From the NCBI RefSeq assembly GCF_905171775.1, contig NC_053492.1, positions 182,750,778-182,814,777 on the forward strand: DNA of 64,000 nt, given 5' to 3'. The notes beneath the pieces are model-generated. The model saw only the letters and a program-made list of their open reading frames with translations, searched no databases and was not told the origin of the DNA. The DNA is from Rana temporaria (taxonomy: Eukaryota; Chordata; Amphibia; Anura; Ranidae). This document shows positions 43,027 through 55,090 of this stretch, piece by piece; within the stretch, counting starts at the first letter, position 1, and each line of letters starts with the position of its first letter. Both the position numbers and the translations under genes were made by a program.

Positions 43027-44040
43027 CAGTGGTGGCTGGTGCTCAAAATGTTTGGGGGGGACGCAAACAAACGAAACAAAAAAACAAAACAATTGCAGCC
43101 TCACTGTGCCCATCAAACGCAGCCACTGTGCCCATCAAACGCAGCCACTGTGCCCATCAAACGCAGCCACTGTGCCCATCAATTGCAGCCACTGTGCCCA
43201 TCAATTGCAGCCACTGTGCCCATCAATTGCAGCCACTGTGCCCATCAAATGCAGCCACTGTGCCCATCAAATGCAGCCACTGTGCCATCAATTTTCGCCA
43301 CTGTGCCATCAAATGCAGCCACTGTGCCATGCCATCAAATGCAGCCACTGTGCCATCATTTATCGCCACTGTGCCCATCAATTGTCACCACTGTGCCATG
43401 ACATCAAATGCAGTCACTGTGCCATTAATTGTCGCCACTGTACCCATCAATTGTTGCCACTGTGCCATGCCAAACACAGCCATTGTGCCATGCCATCAAT
43501 TGTCGCCACTGTGCCATCAATTGTCACCACTGTGCCCATCAATTGTCACCACTGTGTCATGCCAAACGCACCCACTGTGCCATCAATTGTCGCCACTGTG
43601 CCCTGTAAAATACTGCCAGATTTCCCCCGCCCGGCACTTACCTTTGTGGGGTCAGCCATCCTCCTTCCACCGTCCCTCGATGTCTTCTCCCGCCCTCGAT
43701 GACGCTTCAGCCAATCAGGTTACCGCTAACCAGAACCGGTGAACCTGATTGGCTGAGACGCCTGTCAGTGTTAACCAGGGAACCCCCCCCCCCCCCGTGC
43801 ATCCCCTGGTTAACTATTTTGAAGCAGATTACAGCCCTCAGGCTGTAATCGGAAAGCCTATCAGAGCCGCTGGCTCTGATAGGCACTTCCAAATCCAACC
43901 AGCTGCCGTTATTCAGATGAATAGTGGGCGGCAGCGACAGTACATGGATTCATGCAATGCATTAATCTATGTATTGTTTCAGTGACGGTGCAGGAGAGAG
44001 GGGCGGTGCTCCTGAGCCCTCTATGGACGCACCGCCACTG
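43027..44040. mobile_element. hAT element with internal minisatellite
   Basis: Ends CAGTGGTGGCTGGTGC and, inverted, GCACCGCCACTG are flanked by the 8 bp duplication CTTGGATT (43019-43026, 44041-44048). No transposase. Confidence 0.88.
43095..43610. repeat. 21-24 bp minisatellite CCCATCAAATGCAGCCACTG
   Basis: More than 20 units alternate CCCATCAA[A/T]TGCAGCCACTG and TGCCATCAATTGTCGCCACT. The core is shared with the arrays at 57370 and (inverted) 13845. Confidence 0.92.
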
Positions 44041-44051
44041 CTTGGATTTAA

Positions 44052-45136
44052 CCTGCAGCTTACCTGCTTGCCGACCAGCTATACGGCGGCAGGTCGGCTC
44101 TGCTGGGCGAGAGCAGGTAGCTACACGTCATCTCTCCCAGCATCCAATAGGGGCACGCTCGCGCCGCCGGAGGCGTGCACGCGCCCCCTGCTCGCTCCTG
44201 ACTCCTGCGCGTGCCCGGCGGTCGCGATCACCGCTGGGCACCCGCGATCGCTCGTTACAGAGCGAGAACCGGGAGCTGTGTGTGTAAACACACAGCTCCC
44301 GGTCCTGTCACGGGAGAAATGCCTGATCGCTGTTCATACAATGTATGAACAGCGATCAGTCATTTCCCCTAGTGAGTCCACCCCCCCTACAGTTAGAACA
44401 CACCCAGGGAACATACTTAACCCCTTCCCTGCCCCCTAGTGTTAACCCCTTCCCTGCCAGTGGCATTTTTATAGTAATCAATGCATTTTTATAGCACTGG
44501 TCGCTATAAAAATGCCAATGGTCCCAAAAATGTGTCAAAAGTGTCCGAAGTGTCCGCCATAATGTCGCAGTACCGGAAAAAAAAAATCGCTGATTGCCGC
44601 CATTACTAGTAAAAAACAAATATTAATAAAAATGCCATAAAACTACCCCCTATTTTGTAAACGCTATAACTTTTGCGCAAACCAATCAATAAACGCTTAT
44701 TGCGATTTTTTTTAGGAAAAATATGTAGAAGAATACGTATCGGCCTAAACTGAGGAAAAAAATCGTTTTTTTTATATATTTTTGGGTGATATTTATTATA
44801 GTAAAAAGTAAAAAATATTAATTTTTTTCCAAATTGTCGCTCGAAAAACCGCAGAGGTGATCAAATACCACCAAAAGAAAGCTCTATTTGTGGGGAAAAA
44901 ATACGCCAATTTTGTTAGGGAGCCACGTCGCATGACCGCGCAATTGTCAGTTAAAGCGGCGCAGTGCCGAATCGCAAAAAGTGCTCTGGTCTTTGACCAG
45001 CAATATGGTCCGGGAACATCAAGTTCTCGGGACCCACGGGCGCGCTCACGAGGCACGCTGGGCAGCAAATTTAAAGGGACGTACAGGTACGCCCATTTGC
45101 CTACCCGTGCCATTCTGCCGACGTATATTGGCGTGT
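44052..45136. mobile_element. piggyBac-like TTAA element
   Basis: TTAA at 44048-44051 and 45137-45140 flank a block whose right end, inverted, reads CCACACGCCAATATACGTCG. The interior has the family blocks shared with 9343 and 56081 (AGTGGCATTTTTATAG, ACCACCAAAAGAAAGCTCTA, GCGCAATTGTCAGTTAAAGC). Confidence 0.7.
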
Positions 45137-45140
45137 GGTT

Positions 45141-46155
45141 AAGCAGCATTTTTGAAGTCTTGATTAAAGTCCCAGAAGAAAATAATATCTACTGCATAGC
45201 TTGTATCTTAATATATATTTAATATTAAATATTTTTAATATTTATAATAAAAAGGCTAGCAAAATATAGTTAGACTTTTTTCAGCTAAAAAATGAATAAA
45301 AAGATGATATTTAAAGGCGGGGTTATATGACGGCTGGCTTAACAATTTCTGTTTGCCAGTGTTTCAGCCTCCTGTAGGTGGCAGTATACCAAACTGTTTA
45401 GGAATTTCTTAAATCCTGTGTCCCGCAATGAAGGATATAGAACTTCAGTTTTGTGACAATTCACTCCAGTACTGTGCAAGAACACCTTCTCAAAATTATG
45501 AGATCCTCAGCTTTCCAAGAATTCTGCGAGCACAGAGCAATGTCACCCACATCTAGGCGAATAGGCCAAAAGTCATGGTCTTACGTTTTTTTTCCTGGTA
45601 GTTCTCTTCAAATATGCCTTACGATTTTGGATTGAAGGCGATTCAGTTCGCATGTGCCGCGCTATATAAGTTTTTCATTCATTCATTCATTCAAGGGTGG
45701 GGCTACAAAATAGGGTTTACTGCAAGGTCTACTTTAAAGTTATTAGCCTACGTTCTGTGGGCCCTAAAACACCTAAAGATCTTTTTTTTAAGCCAATTGC
45801 ATTTCAAACATATGTTTGTGAGTGTGTAGATTATCAGCACATTCATGCAAAATTTTCACCTGATTGTCCAACTGATCGCATTGTTGTACAATGTACAATT
45901 CCTGCAACCAACCTGCTAATATCATGATCACTGTGCAGCTGTTTTAGAAATAATTAACAGCTAAAGCTTTTTGATGCCAATCACAAATGCACAAAATAAC
46001 CTGGACATGAAGGGGTTAAAATTAAACCATCAAGAAGACTGAAATACAGAAGCGGGAAGTGGATACAGTTTCTACAGCCAAAGATAACAGAGATAAATAA
46101 CCACATACAAAGACAATCATGCAAGAACATATTAAGTACACTACAACATATATAC
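45141..46155. other. intronic sequence; possible retroposon tail at 45630-45695
   Basis: GCCGCGCTATATAAGTTTTT followed by four CATT units (45657-45693) resembles the 3' tail of a SINE or LINE-derived retroposon. Nothing else was recognised. Confidence 0.4.
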
Positions 46156-46227
46156 CTTCTAGACCCAAGGGAGTAGGGTCGCTCTTTATTTCATGTCTCT
46201 TTGCTTTCACATCAGGACCAAGAGGAC
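46156..46227 (-). CDS. mcf2l-like: MCF2/MCF2L-like RhoGEF, exon A (KRHEIKSDPTP segment)
   Basis: Acceptor CACTATTAG, donor AGAAG|GTATAT, 72 bp. Two bases complete a Gly codon from the previous exon, then 23 codons PLGPDVKAKRHEIKSDPTP and LGLE, then one base. The string KRHEIKSDPTP followed by a hydrophobic-Gly is, to my knowledge, a hallmark of the segment between the PH and SH3 domains in MCF2 and MCF2L (DBS) Rho guanine-nucleotide exchange factors, which activate Rho-family GTPases at membranes. The phase exactly fits exon B, 6.8 kb downstream. Upstream exons for the DH and PH domains were not found in the window. The paralogue (MCF2, MCF2L or MCF2L2) is unresolved. Confidence 0.83.
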
Positions 46228-47128
46228 CTAATAGTGGACAAATGTGAAAAAGTGCAAGGCTGTTGAACGTATGAACTGTGTAATTATCAAGGATTGAAAA
46301 GGTGAAATGTCTGTAAACCACATAGCTTATCGCTGTCTTGAAATGTCAACAGTAAAATATGCACTGTGCTACATTGCAAATGTAAAAAAGAGACACTCCC
46401 ACCGAGTACAAATTCAATATGAAAACACAAATTTCTCTAAACAATCTTTCATCAGATATTACACCTCTGAGTTTTCAAATATATGTGAAATCAAAACTTT
46501 TTTTTTCATTTTGAGTAATAGAGCCTCGAGCTAAAACCTGTTTATTAAGGCCACATGTACACTGCTGCTGGTACATGGACGTTTAGGAGCAGTTGGGCAT
46601 TTTTTTCAACTGCTTCTGAACTTTCCTTGTTATCTGTTATCTTATCATTACATCTACACTGGTTCATTTATAATCGTTTCTAGGCAGTTGTGTTTAGAGC
46701 CTTTTTCTTGAACCCCCAAAAAATGCGTTCAGAAGCTGTGTTTAGAGGCAGTTGAGGCACCAAACGCGAAAACTCGCATTTAGCAGCGTTTCGTTTACAG
46801 ATGTTTTAACAAAAAAAGTTTTTTAACACTGGTTTCTAGCTGTCAAGTTAAATCGTTCAGGAGAGGTTGAACAACGTCTGGTGTACATGAAGCCTAGTCA
46901 TCATTGGCACATTAGGTTGATTTTTCTCCTCTCTCTATCTAGTAGAGATACAACAGGAAGTGGAGGAAATTTTGTCAGACAGCTGTCACAGCAACATAGG
47001 CACACAACAAGGAAGACTTCTTTATTCCTGTCCCGATTACATCCTGAGCTTTTGAATTTCAGTTTCGCTGACAATGGTTACTCTTACAAAAAGAGAAGGT
47101 GAATCTTCCCAGGCAGCAAAAATATCAA
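46228..47128. other. probable intronic sequence without recognised exon
   Basis: A MITE-like pair, GCCACATGTACACTGCTGCT (46550) and GGTGTACATGAAGCC (46879), brackets a 330 bp segment. No exon was seen. Confidence 0.4.
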
Positions 47129-47366
47129 TAAGACCCCTTTCACACTGGGTCGCTTTGCAGGCGCTATAACGCTAAAGATAGCGCCTGCAAAGCAACCTGA
47201 AACATCTGCTGCTGTCTCTCCAGTGTGAAAGCCCTGGCTATACCGCCGACAAAGTGCCTCTGCAGTGGTTTTTAACTCTTTTCTCGAAATTGACGGTAAA
47301 GCTCCGCTAAAAATAGCGGCGCTTTACCGCCGACGCCGCCCCCGCCCCAGTGTGAAAGGGGCCTTA
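47129..47366. mobile_element. hAT-like MITE, complete
   Basis: TAAGACCCCTTTCACACTGG and, inverted, CCAGTGTGAAAGGGGCCTTA. An internal hairpin GCAGGCGCTA...TAGCGCCTGC lies at 47158-47189. The target duplication is unclear. Confidence 0.7.
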
Positions 47367-47559
47367 GCAATAAATCATGTTTTAAGAATAACTCCACTTT
47401 CATGGAAAATATATTGCAAATAAAAAATAATATAGCATTTACAATTGCTACATAGGCCATGTTGTAATTTAATGTTAGTAAAAATTTTAAAAAATCAGTT
47501 AGGTTCAACTAGATATCAGCATCTCATCCCTAAATGTAACAATGTGCATTATTTTTTAT

Positions 47560-47935
47560 TGTATTGTGTTCTCTTTTTTTACTGCTCTTAGTAACCTTAC
47601 TCAACAACACCCTTTGAGTCCCTGAGGAAGCTACAACTGTGAAACGCGTTGGTTTATTCATCATCTTCCCTCCTCATCTATGTATTGCATATACGTGGAA
47701 TATTTGCTTTATCTATTATTGTGATTGGTTTATGAGGGATGATGACACTTCAGGGTGGCTGAGATGTTTGTATCTTATCTTTCATGTATTTTAGGTGATT
47801 ATTTCCACAGAAACTTTTTAACAATAAATTGTAATAAAATTCTTGTTTTTATCAATATGACTCTTGACGCTTTCTGTGGGAGGGCTTCAGCACTATTAAT
47901 AATCCCACTCCTCCTTCATTTTGTCAAATGTCAAT
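47560..47935 (+). mobile_element. putative Penelope pLTR 3' end with hammerhead-like core
   Basis: It contains CTGAGGA (47622-47628) and GAAACGCGTT (47641-47650), then an AT-rich tail with AATAAA (47824) about 200 bp downstream, the spacing seen in the other pLTRs. Confidence 0.5.
47618..47655 (+). ncRNA. hammerhead-like core, weak stems
   Basis: The core CTGAGGA and GAAAC-GC-GTT are intact (GUU is an allowed NUH site). Helix II is only about two pairs (GC/GT) and helix I two pairs (CC/GG), so cleavage is doubtful. Confidence 0.4.
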
Positions 47936-50779
47936 GAAAAATGTACTTTCTTTTCAATATGCAGCTGTTCTGTACATCACCAGTGTACCGTTGGTGTACA
48001 GAGCCCCCATGAATGTCATTTCCTGCCTTTGTGATTGGCTCCCTTATTTTAACAAAAGTTTGCACTAAGTTACAAAGCATATTATAGGCACCCCATGCAA
48101 TAGGAATTTCAGTTTTGGTGAAATACTCCCCAAGAGTTAAATACTTCTAAAGACCCTTAAATTAAGCCAATTTATAGACCGTGCAGCTTCTCTCAATGGA
48201 ACGCTGAGAGTGCTGCAAGGGATTATAATGCATCCCAATCAGGTTCGGTCTGCAAAGGACATTATGAAATAGCCAACAGCTATTTCTTCAGAACAGCAAA
48301 ACGTAGGAATCTGCTACAAAGTTTGTTAAAATTTCTGCAATGGGCATAGATCACCCTGAGGGGATTGTAACAAAAGTGGAGGTACTCTTTCAATTAAATG
48401 GATGGTTAATCTAAAGAGATCTACTGTCAGATTTATTAAGCAGGAATCTAGAGGTACCTACCAATTGGTTTAAAGAAGGTGCCCGATTGAGCTCAATGTT
48501 GTAATCTGCAGGTCAGTTTGCATAACAGAATGTACCCTGGAAGCTACATATAGGTACATTCAGACACTTCTAGTTGCCTGCTAGTCTGTCTTTCTTGCAG
48601 TGTAATAACTACTTTAAAGCTTGTGTTGACACTGAGGATTTGGGTGATGTCCATAATTGTGCTTTTTAATTAAATTACTTGTTATTAGAAGTTTTTTAGT
48701 AGTGCAAAAAAAAAAAAAAACAGCCATCACAAAAAATACGCTTGTGCTTCTCTATTGTTTTTAGAAGTTTCGGAGATCATTTCAAATTCACTGAATATGC
48801 ATCTGACCTGCAATTAACCTCCTTCAGGCCTGCATTTGACTTGTTCATGCTGCTTTTGCATTTCCATAGATGTGTGTGGGGTGAGAAGAAGTTCTGATGC
48901 AGACAAAAGCCCATTGACACTGACCCTTAAACTAATATTGAGTTTGCACTAAAGGCAACATGGGGTGCCTCAGCACACCATACATGTAAACATGCTACCC
49001 AGGACACAGTTTTCATGTGAATGCTAACTTTTCCTATTTACAGTACATGGGCCTGTGCCCCTCTCCCCTGCAAAGCGGTAGTAAACTGCAGCATTTAGAG
49101 AAAATAATTCTCTGCAAAGCAACGGCATAATGTGCTAGTATGTATTGAAAAGGGATTGATAGGGTAAATGGAATAGCCATTTTGTTTATCAAACATTTAT
49201 TTATGTTTAGCAAACATTTATTTTTCTGATTAAATCGATATATTGGATGTATATTTTGTTAGAAGTCATATTGTGTAACAACTGTCTTGGTTGTGTTCAA
49301 ATGCTATTTCCACCTATGTAAACAGCTATTCGCATAGCAATGAATGTCATCAGGGACGCAGATGAAACTTCAGAGAAAGTCCCACCTATCCTAGGCCATA
49401 TAAATTGTATTACAAGTCCTTAGTCAGTTAGATAAATTATTTTGAAACCAACAGTATGTATTTGTGTTGCTTTCCATGCATGTAGGTAATAAATACATCT
49501 GTTTTTAAATCTGACTACAGTCAAAATGTTACTGATGTTTGGGGTTTACCTTACACATTGCATACTAGCACATTATGAAAAGTACCTGAAAAACTAAGCC
49601 CTCCAGCGGTGCGCTATTATTGTTGACAGGGCTTCCATCATCTCCCGGTCTTCCTGCTGGGTTCGTAGCCTCCGGCAGCTTAAATTGCTGAGCCGCGATG
49701 ATGTTTCTCCCGCACATGCGAGAGGGAATCATGGCACAGCGCTCTGAAGAAATGGCAGTGGTATGCCATTCCTTCAGTGCACATGCACAAGTAATGTCAC
49801 CACCTGCCAAAAGATTGAATATCTCCTAAACAGTGCACATTTAGGAGATATTAATTTTACCTACAGGTAAGCTTATAATAAAGTAATATAGTAAAAATCA
49901 TAAAGCGGACTTTACTACTGCTTTAACTTTGGGAGAATGTGATTGTGTTTTCCATATGCTACTCTCATCTTAGGTAAGATTTTTTTCCCCCCCAACTAAT
50001 AGAGATTACTGAAAGATTACTTATCTCTTTGCAGCACTGACTTGGTTCACACCACTGTATTACGATGGTGTGTGGGCAAGATGCTCTGAAAAAAACTGCA
50101 TGAAGTATTTTTTACCAGCACAGTCCAGTGCTAGGCAATCCACTGCCTTGAATGGCATGGCCAGCAATTGAACTTTGTGAGATGTCTGTGTGACATCTCA
50201 ATAAAGTTTGTTTTAATCATTACTGCACTGATCGCGGTCAGATCACACTGCACACCAGCCACTGCACTGCATTGCATCAAAAGGTATAAAGAGGCTCTAT
50301 AGAGGACCTCCCTAGGCTGCACATCGCATAGGATTGCTCCTGATAACTGCTAAATGTGAATATGCGTTGAGTAAAGGAAGTCCATTTATTTAAATTGACC
50401 TTTTAAATGCACCAAAAAGGATGCACGCACTGTTTTTTGCAATATAGTGTGCCACAATGCACAGAAGTTATTTACCGTGCATTGTGGTGCCCTATGACGT
50501 AAGTGTGCTAAGGTGCCATTAAGAATGATTGCCACCACAGCGCACCAATTGCCATAACCTGTGTTTTTGGGCATCTGTGGTAAAGAAACCAATAACAACA
50601 CATTGCAGCAGTGCACTGGTGTGTACTCAGCCTTGAGGAATCCTCTGTGCAGAGAAATGTGTAAATAAGTTGTCGCATTTACCAAGTTAGTGATGAAAAA
50701 ATAATGGACTGCATGACTGACAGGCAAATAACATTTCTTGCGGTTAGCAATAGCAGCCTATCTATTTCTTTCTGCACAG
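47936..50779. other. unassigned sequence with MITE fragments
   Basis: A block at 49580-49925 with CCTCCAGCGGTGCGC and GCGGACTTTACTACTGC resembles a decayed MITE. No exon or complete element was recognised. Confidence 0.4.
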
Positions 50780-51015
50780 GTTTCTCCTGTAGACCCTTGA
50801 CAGCCTCAGTTAAGGAGAAGACAGAACACCAAAAACCATGTATAGACCTTATACTGTATGTAACAGTACAGTTAAGTGACTTTAGATCAAAAGAAAACTT
50901 TGAAGTTTATCTACCTTTTATACGAGTTGGAACTTTTATAGAAGTTGAACTGATAGAGGAAGCTAAAGAAAATCGGCGAGTTGCTTCTTTCTCCTTAGAC
51001 TCTGGTTCTAAGTGA
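50780..51015 (+). CDS. candidate terminal exon of an unidentified plus-strand gene
   Basis: A pyrimidine-rich acceptor (CTATTTCTTTCTGCACAG) precedes an open frame of 78 codons to TGA at 51013-51015. The peptide begins FSCRPLTASVKEKTEHQK, then CIDLILYVTVQLSDF, FEVYLPFIRVGTFIEVELIEE and ends SFSLDSGSK. Alternating hydrophobic residues suggest several beta strands. The opposite strand is full of stops. AATAAA lies at 51671, which could be the poly-A signal. I do not recognise the family, and no upstream exon was located. A chance frame is possible but the composition and acceptor argue for a real exon. Confidence 0.5.
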
Positions 51016-52184
51016 TACACAGATGTAAAGCAAAGATTGGTTAAAAAGCACAGTAGTAAGAAAAATTAGGCATAACGTTATAGGACCAGTAGGACACATG
51101 ACACGGTTTTAAAACCAAGCAGATTTTTTCATCACATCTTCAGATGGAATATAAAACACTGACGACTGAACAAAATTGTCTAGAGTGGTGAAAACTGATT
51201 AGCAACTCCTATGCACCAGTGGGAAAGAACAGGTATGAATGGTGTGTCTCTAGTTCACACATAACTATAGAGACCCCAGATTGTACCTAAATCCCCTACT
51301 CCACACAAGTTTTTTCTTACATTTTGGGTAGAGTGGGGAAGAGTTACTGTAGAACATTTGTCAGGTTTTTACTGCTGTTTATCTACTTATTATAGAACAT
51401 TTTACCACTTTAACAAAAAAATGGCATTGCTATATTTGACTCTATTGGAGAGATTTCCCTTTGCATATTATCCCTCAGAACCCCTGTCACCAAAATTGGA
51501 GGTGAGGGGAATTCTCGTTTGTAGGGTTGCAAACAGCAATAAACACCTGACAGATTACACTCCACCCTCAAACAATGTGAACAGACCTACAGAAACAGGA
51601 TCTGACCCATTAAACCTGGCTACAAAGAATAGGAATTGTAAATGTCCTGTTGTTTTTACTCCTACTTCACATAATAGCAATAAATTACCTTCAATGTATC
51701 TGAAGAACAATGGGCACATTTCTATGGCAGGGTCATAGCAGCAAACCTTAAGCTTTATGTGTTGTAAAAAACAATATCTGTGACTAATGAACCATGGATT
51801 AGTCGTTGCAAATCCACAAGTTGAAATTGGCTCTGGTGGAAACAGGCAAATGCTTTTTAAACTTCATGAATTTATATAAGTAGCATTTTGATGTTGGCCA
51901 CAACAAGTATCAGTAAAACTAAGTCGACCAACAGCAATGCAATTAAGGCTCTGTTCACACCTGGGCATAGCAAAGCTACATGATTTAAATTTTCAAAGCC
52001 ACTTTAACTCATTTACTGTGGGACAGATATAAGAAAGATGTCAACCTTTTTACAGAAAACAATAGGTATATGAGGTGAAATCAATATAACATTTGGCTGT
52101 AAAAAATATAGTGGTACAAATAAATTAAAAGTTACAATCAAGCAGCAGCCACAACTAATAGTGCTCACGCACTGACAGCATATG
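51016..52184. other. possible 3' UTR, then unassigned sequence
   Basis: A 126-codon plus-strand frame at 51358-51738 has no family motif and lies in the probable 3' UTR. Nothing else was recognised. Confidence 0.35.
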
Positions 52185-53915
52185 ATAGACAGGGGGATGT
52201 AGTGGCGCTTGCAAATACTAAAAACCGACAATAATTTAAAACAATAAAATATTCTAAACAATGATTCCTAAAGTATGAGAGTGAGTCCGTCCTCTACTGG
52301 GGTAAAATTGTGTTCCACTCGAGGTCTATGCCCAAAGAATACCATCCAACATCAATAATTAGATGTGGAAGGAACTGCGAGTGAATAAATAATGAAATCC
52401 AATGCATAAAAGTGCCTAACTGGCCGCACAGTGTACATGGGATAATAATCCTTTTTTTAAAAATATGTGTCATAAATCCTTAAAGTGCTTGATAAAAAAC
52501 AAGTGCAAAGTGCTAATAAATAAAACAATAATAGCAGTGAATGAAAGCTCCAGCTCTCCTGGAAAGTGGTTAATTACTAATTAGCAAACACATGCAGGAC
52601 AAAGCAACAACTGAAAAGAAGTCCAAAAATGCAAGTGTCCTAAACACCTAAACGGTTCAATCATAAAACTGTTGTTTTTCTGTGCGATGAAAAAAATATA
52701 ATAATATAAAAAAAAAAAAAAAAAAAAAAATCATAAATAATAGTCCAAAAACAGATAGTACAATATCACTGCAGGATTAGTGATAGTGAATACAACTATA
52801 TCCAGTGCACAATCAAGTGATAATGATAATATTAAAAATAAAGTCCAAAGTGCATCTGTGCTCCATTCAACAATTCAGATGATCAGTGGTTAATTCAGTG
52901 AAGACTTGTTACATTGTGCTCATTCAGTGAAGACTTGTTACATTGTGCTCATATGTCTGTGAATCAAACCAGCCCGATTTTCCTCAGTGTGGGGATTATT
53001 TTTACCAGCCTCTTACCTTCCTGAGGCTTTTACCAAGCCTGTAACAGGATGGTAAGAGGCTGGTAAAAAAAAAAAAAATAATAATCCCCACACTGAGGAA
53101 AATCGGGCTGGTTTGATTCACAGACATATGAGCACAATGTAACAAGTCTTCACTGAATGAGCACAATGTAACAAGTCTTCACTGAATTAACCACTGATCA
53201 TCTGAATTGTTGAATGGAGAACAGATGCACTTTGGACTTTATTTTTAATATTATCATTATCACTTGATTGTGCACTGGATATAGTTTTATTCACCATCAC
53301 TAATCCTGCAGTGATGTTGTACTATCTGTTTTTGGACTATTATTTATGATTTTTTTATTTTTATTTTTATTTTTTATTTATTTTTTATTATTATATTATT
53401 ATATTTTTTTCATCGCACAGAAAAACAACAGTTTTATGATTGAACCGTTTAGGTGTTTAGGACACTTGCATTTTTGGACTTCTTTTCAGTTGTTGCTTTT
53501 TCCTGCATGTGTTTGCTAATTAGTAATTAACCACTTTCCAGGAGAGCTGGAGCTTTCATTCACTGCTATTATTGTTTTATTTATTAGCACTTTGCACTTG
53601 TTTTTTATCAAGCACTTTAAGGATTTATGACACATATTTTTAAAAAAAGGATTATTATCCCATGTATACTGTGCGGCCAGTTAGGCACTTTTATGCATTG
53701 GATTTCATTATTTATTCACTCGCAGTTCCTTCCACATCTAATTATTGATGTTGGATGGTATTCTTTGGGCATAGACCTCGAGTGGAACACAATTTTACCC
53801 CAGTAGAGGACGGACTCACTCTCATACTTTAGGAATCATTGTTTAGAATATTTTATTGTTTTAAATTATTGTCGGTTTTTAGTATTTGCAAGCGCCACTA
53901 CATCCCCCTGTCTAT
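52185..53915. mobile_element. 1.73 kb foldback element
   Basis: The arms 52185-53008 and about 53063-53915 are reverse complements, with few differences apart from different A/T runs (an A22 run near 52710; a T-rich stretch at 53350-53400). The central spacer is about 32 bp. A 29 bp segment with TCAGTGAAGACTTGTTACAT is tandemly duplicated in both arms (52900-52950; 53135-53185), so the duplication preceded the inversion. No coding sequence, no intact hammerhead and no clear target duplication were found. Confidence 0.75.
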
Positions 53916-54138
53916 TGTATTGCAGCTAAGACACACACACATCAGGGTAAGGTGGAAATAATTCATAAATTCTGGCACTAATGTCTTTTGGCTGGTCTTC
54001 AGAGCAGAGGGTGCCTTAACAGAAATGTTGAGTTTGCAAAAAAGTATACAGTAGGTGTGGTTAGGGTAACAAAGAGGGTTAGTGCATGGCAAGCTTAAGG
54101 TAGGCCATTGCCCTCAGCACCAGTTTTCCAGAAGTTAA

Positions 54139-54570
54139 AGTGATATTTTTTATTTTTATTTTTTTAAATAACAAACATGTTATACTCACCTCCTCTGTGC
54201 AGTTTGTTTTGCACAAAGCAGCCTGGATCCTCCTCTTCTCAGGTCCCTCTTTGCTGCTTCTGGCCCCTCCCTCCTGTGAAGTGCCCCCTCAGCCAGCAGC
54301 TTTCAATGAAGGCCCCCAAGCCAAGTCAGAGCTCCATGTATCCATTCAGACACAAAGCCCTGACCTGGCCCTGCCCACTCTCTCCCCTGATTGGCTGACT
54401 GACTTTGATTGGCAGCCGCGGTAGTGTCTCAGCCAATCAGGAGGAGTGTCCCAGACTGCTTAGAAACTCATGAACATCGCTGAAGAGAGATGGGGCTTAG
54501 GTAAGTAATTTGGGGGTGCTGGGGAGGCTGCTACACACAGAAGGTTTTTTATCTTAATGCATAGAATGCT
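54139..54570. mobile_element. T2/Kolobok-type MITE
   Basis: AGTGATATTTTTTATTTT at the left and, inverted, ATAGAATGCT at the right, flanked by TTAA (54135-54138 and 54571-54574). Terminal similarity is weak beyond AG. Confidence 0.5.
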
Positions 54571-54574
54571 TTAA

Positions 54575-55090
54575 AGGGGTTGTAAAGGTAAATCCTATGC
54601 ATTAAGGTGAAAAAACATCCAACGGTACCACCCCCCCGAACCCCCGTTTTAGTTGCCGCACCCCTCGAAAGTCCAGCGCTCGTCCCCGTCATCTTCTTTG
54701 GTTCCCAGCCTGGCTGTTGATTGGCTAGGCTGGACGGATTGATAGCAGCGCAGCCATTGGCTGGCACTGCTGTCAATCACATTTGATGATGCGGCGCGCC
54801 GGGGGGCGGGGCCGAGTGATACAGTTGGTGGCTATGCACACCGCTGTATCACGGGAGCGCACCCGCAAAAGCTTTCTACCATGCGAGCTAGCTTGCATGA
54901 AGGTGGAAAGCTCTTGCGAGGAGGAGCCGAGACAGCCGCCGAGGGACACCAGAAGACATGGATCGGGGCCACTGTGTGCAAAACGAGCTGAACAGTGGAG
55001 GTAAGTATAACATGTTTGTTATTTTACAAAAAAAAAAAAATTTCCTTTAGTGTTCCTTTAAGATAAAAAAAATCTGCTTTTATAACCCCT
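54575..55090. mobile_element. T2/Kolobok-type MITE
   Basis: AGGGGTTGTAAAGG and, inverted, TTATAACCCCT, flanked by TTAA (54571-54574, 55091-55094). TTAA plus AGGRR is the T2-MITE signature reported from Xenopus. The left TTAA is shared with the preceding element. Confidence 0.75.

Noticed and set aside
43010..43742. Overlapping 230-240-codon frames rich in His, Cys and Pro
   Set aside because: They are translations of the CCCATCAAATGCAGCCACTG minisatellite inside a hAT element.
49565..49810. Upstream RhoGEF exon on the minus strand
   Set aside because: It ends with a GT donor-like site, but the sequence matches a MITE-like GC-rich block and has no acceptor with a pyrimidine tract.
50630..50670. 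A further hammerhead-like string (TTGAGGAATCC...GAGAAATGTG)
   Set aside because: The core lacks the GAAAC-NN-GUH pattern and the helix I strands do not pair.
51358..51738. A 126-codon plus-strand frame after the candidate terminal exon
   Set aside because: It has no acceptor in the right place and no motif, and it sits where a 3' UTR is expected, with AATAAA inside it.
53010..53045. Hammerhead candidate in the centre of the 52185-53915 foldback (CTGAGG...GTAAC)
   Set aside because: The core is missing A9 and GAAA is not preserved, so similarity is at chance level.
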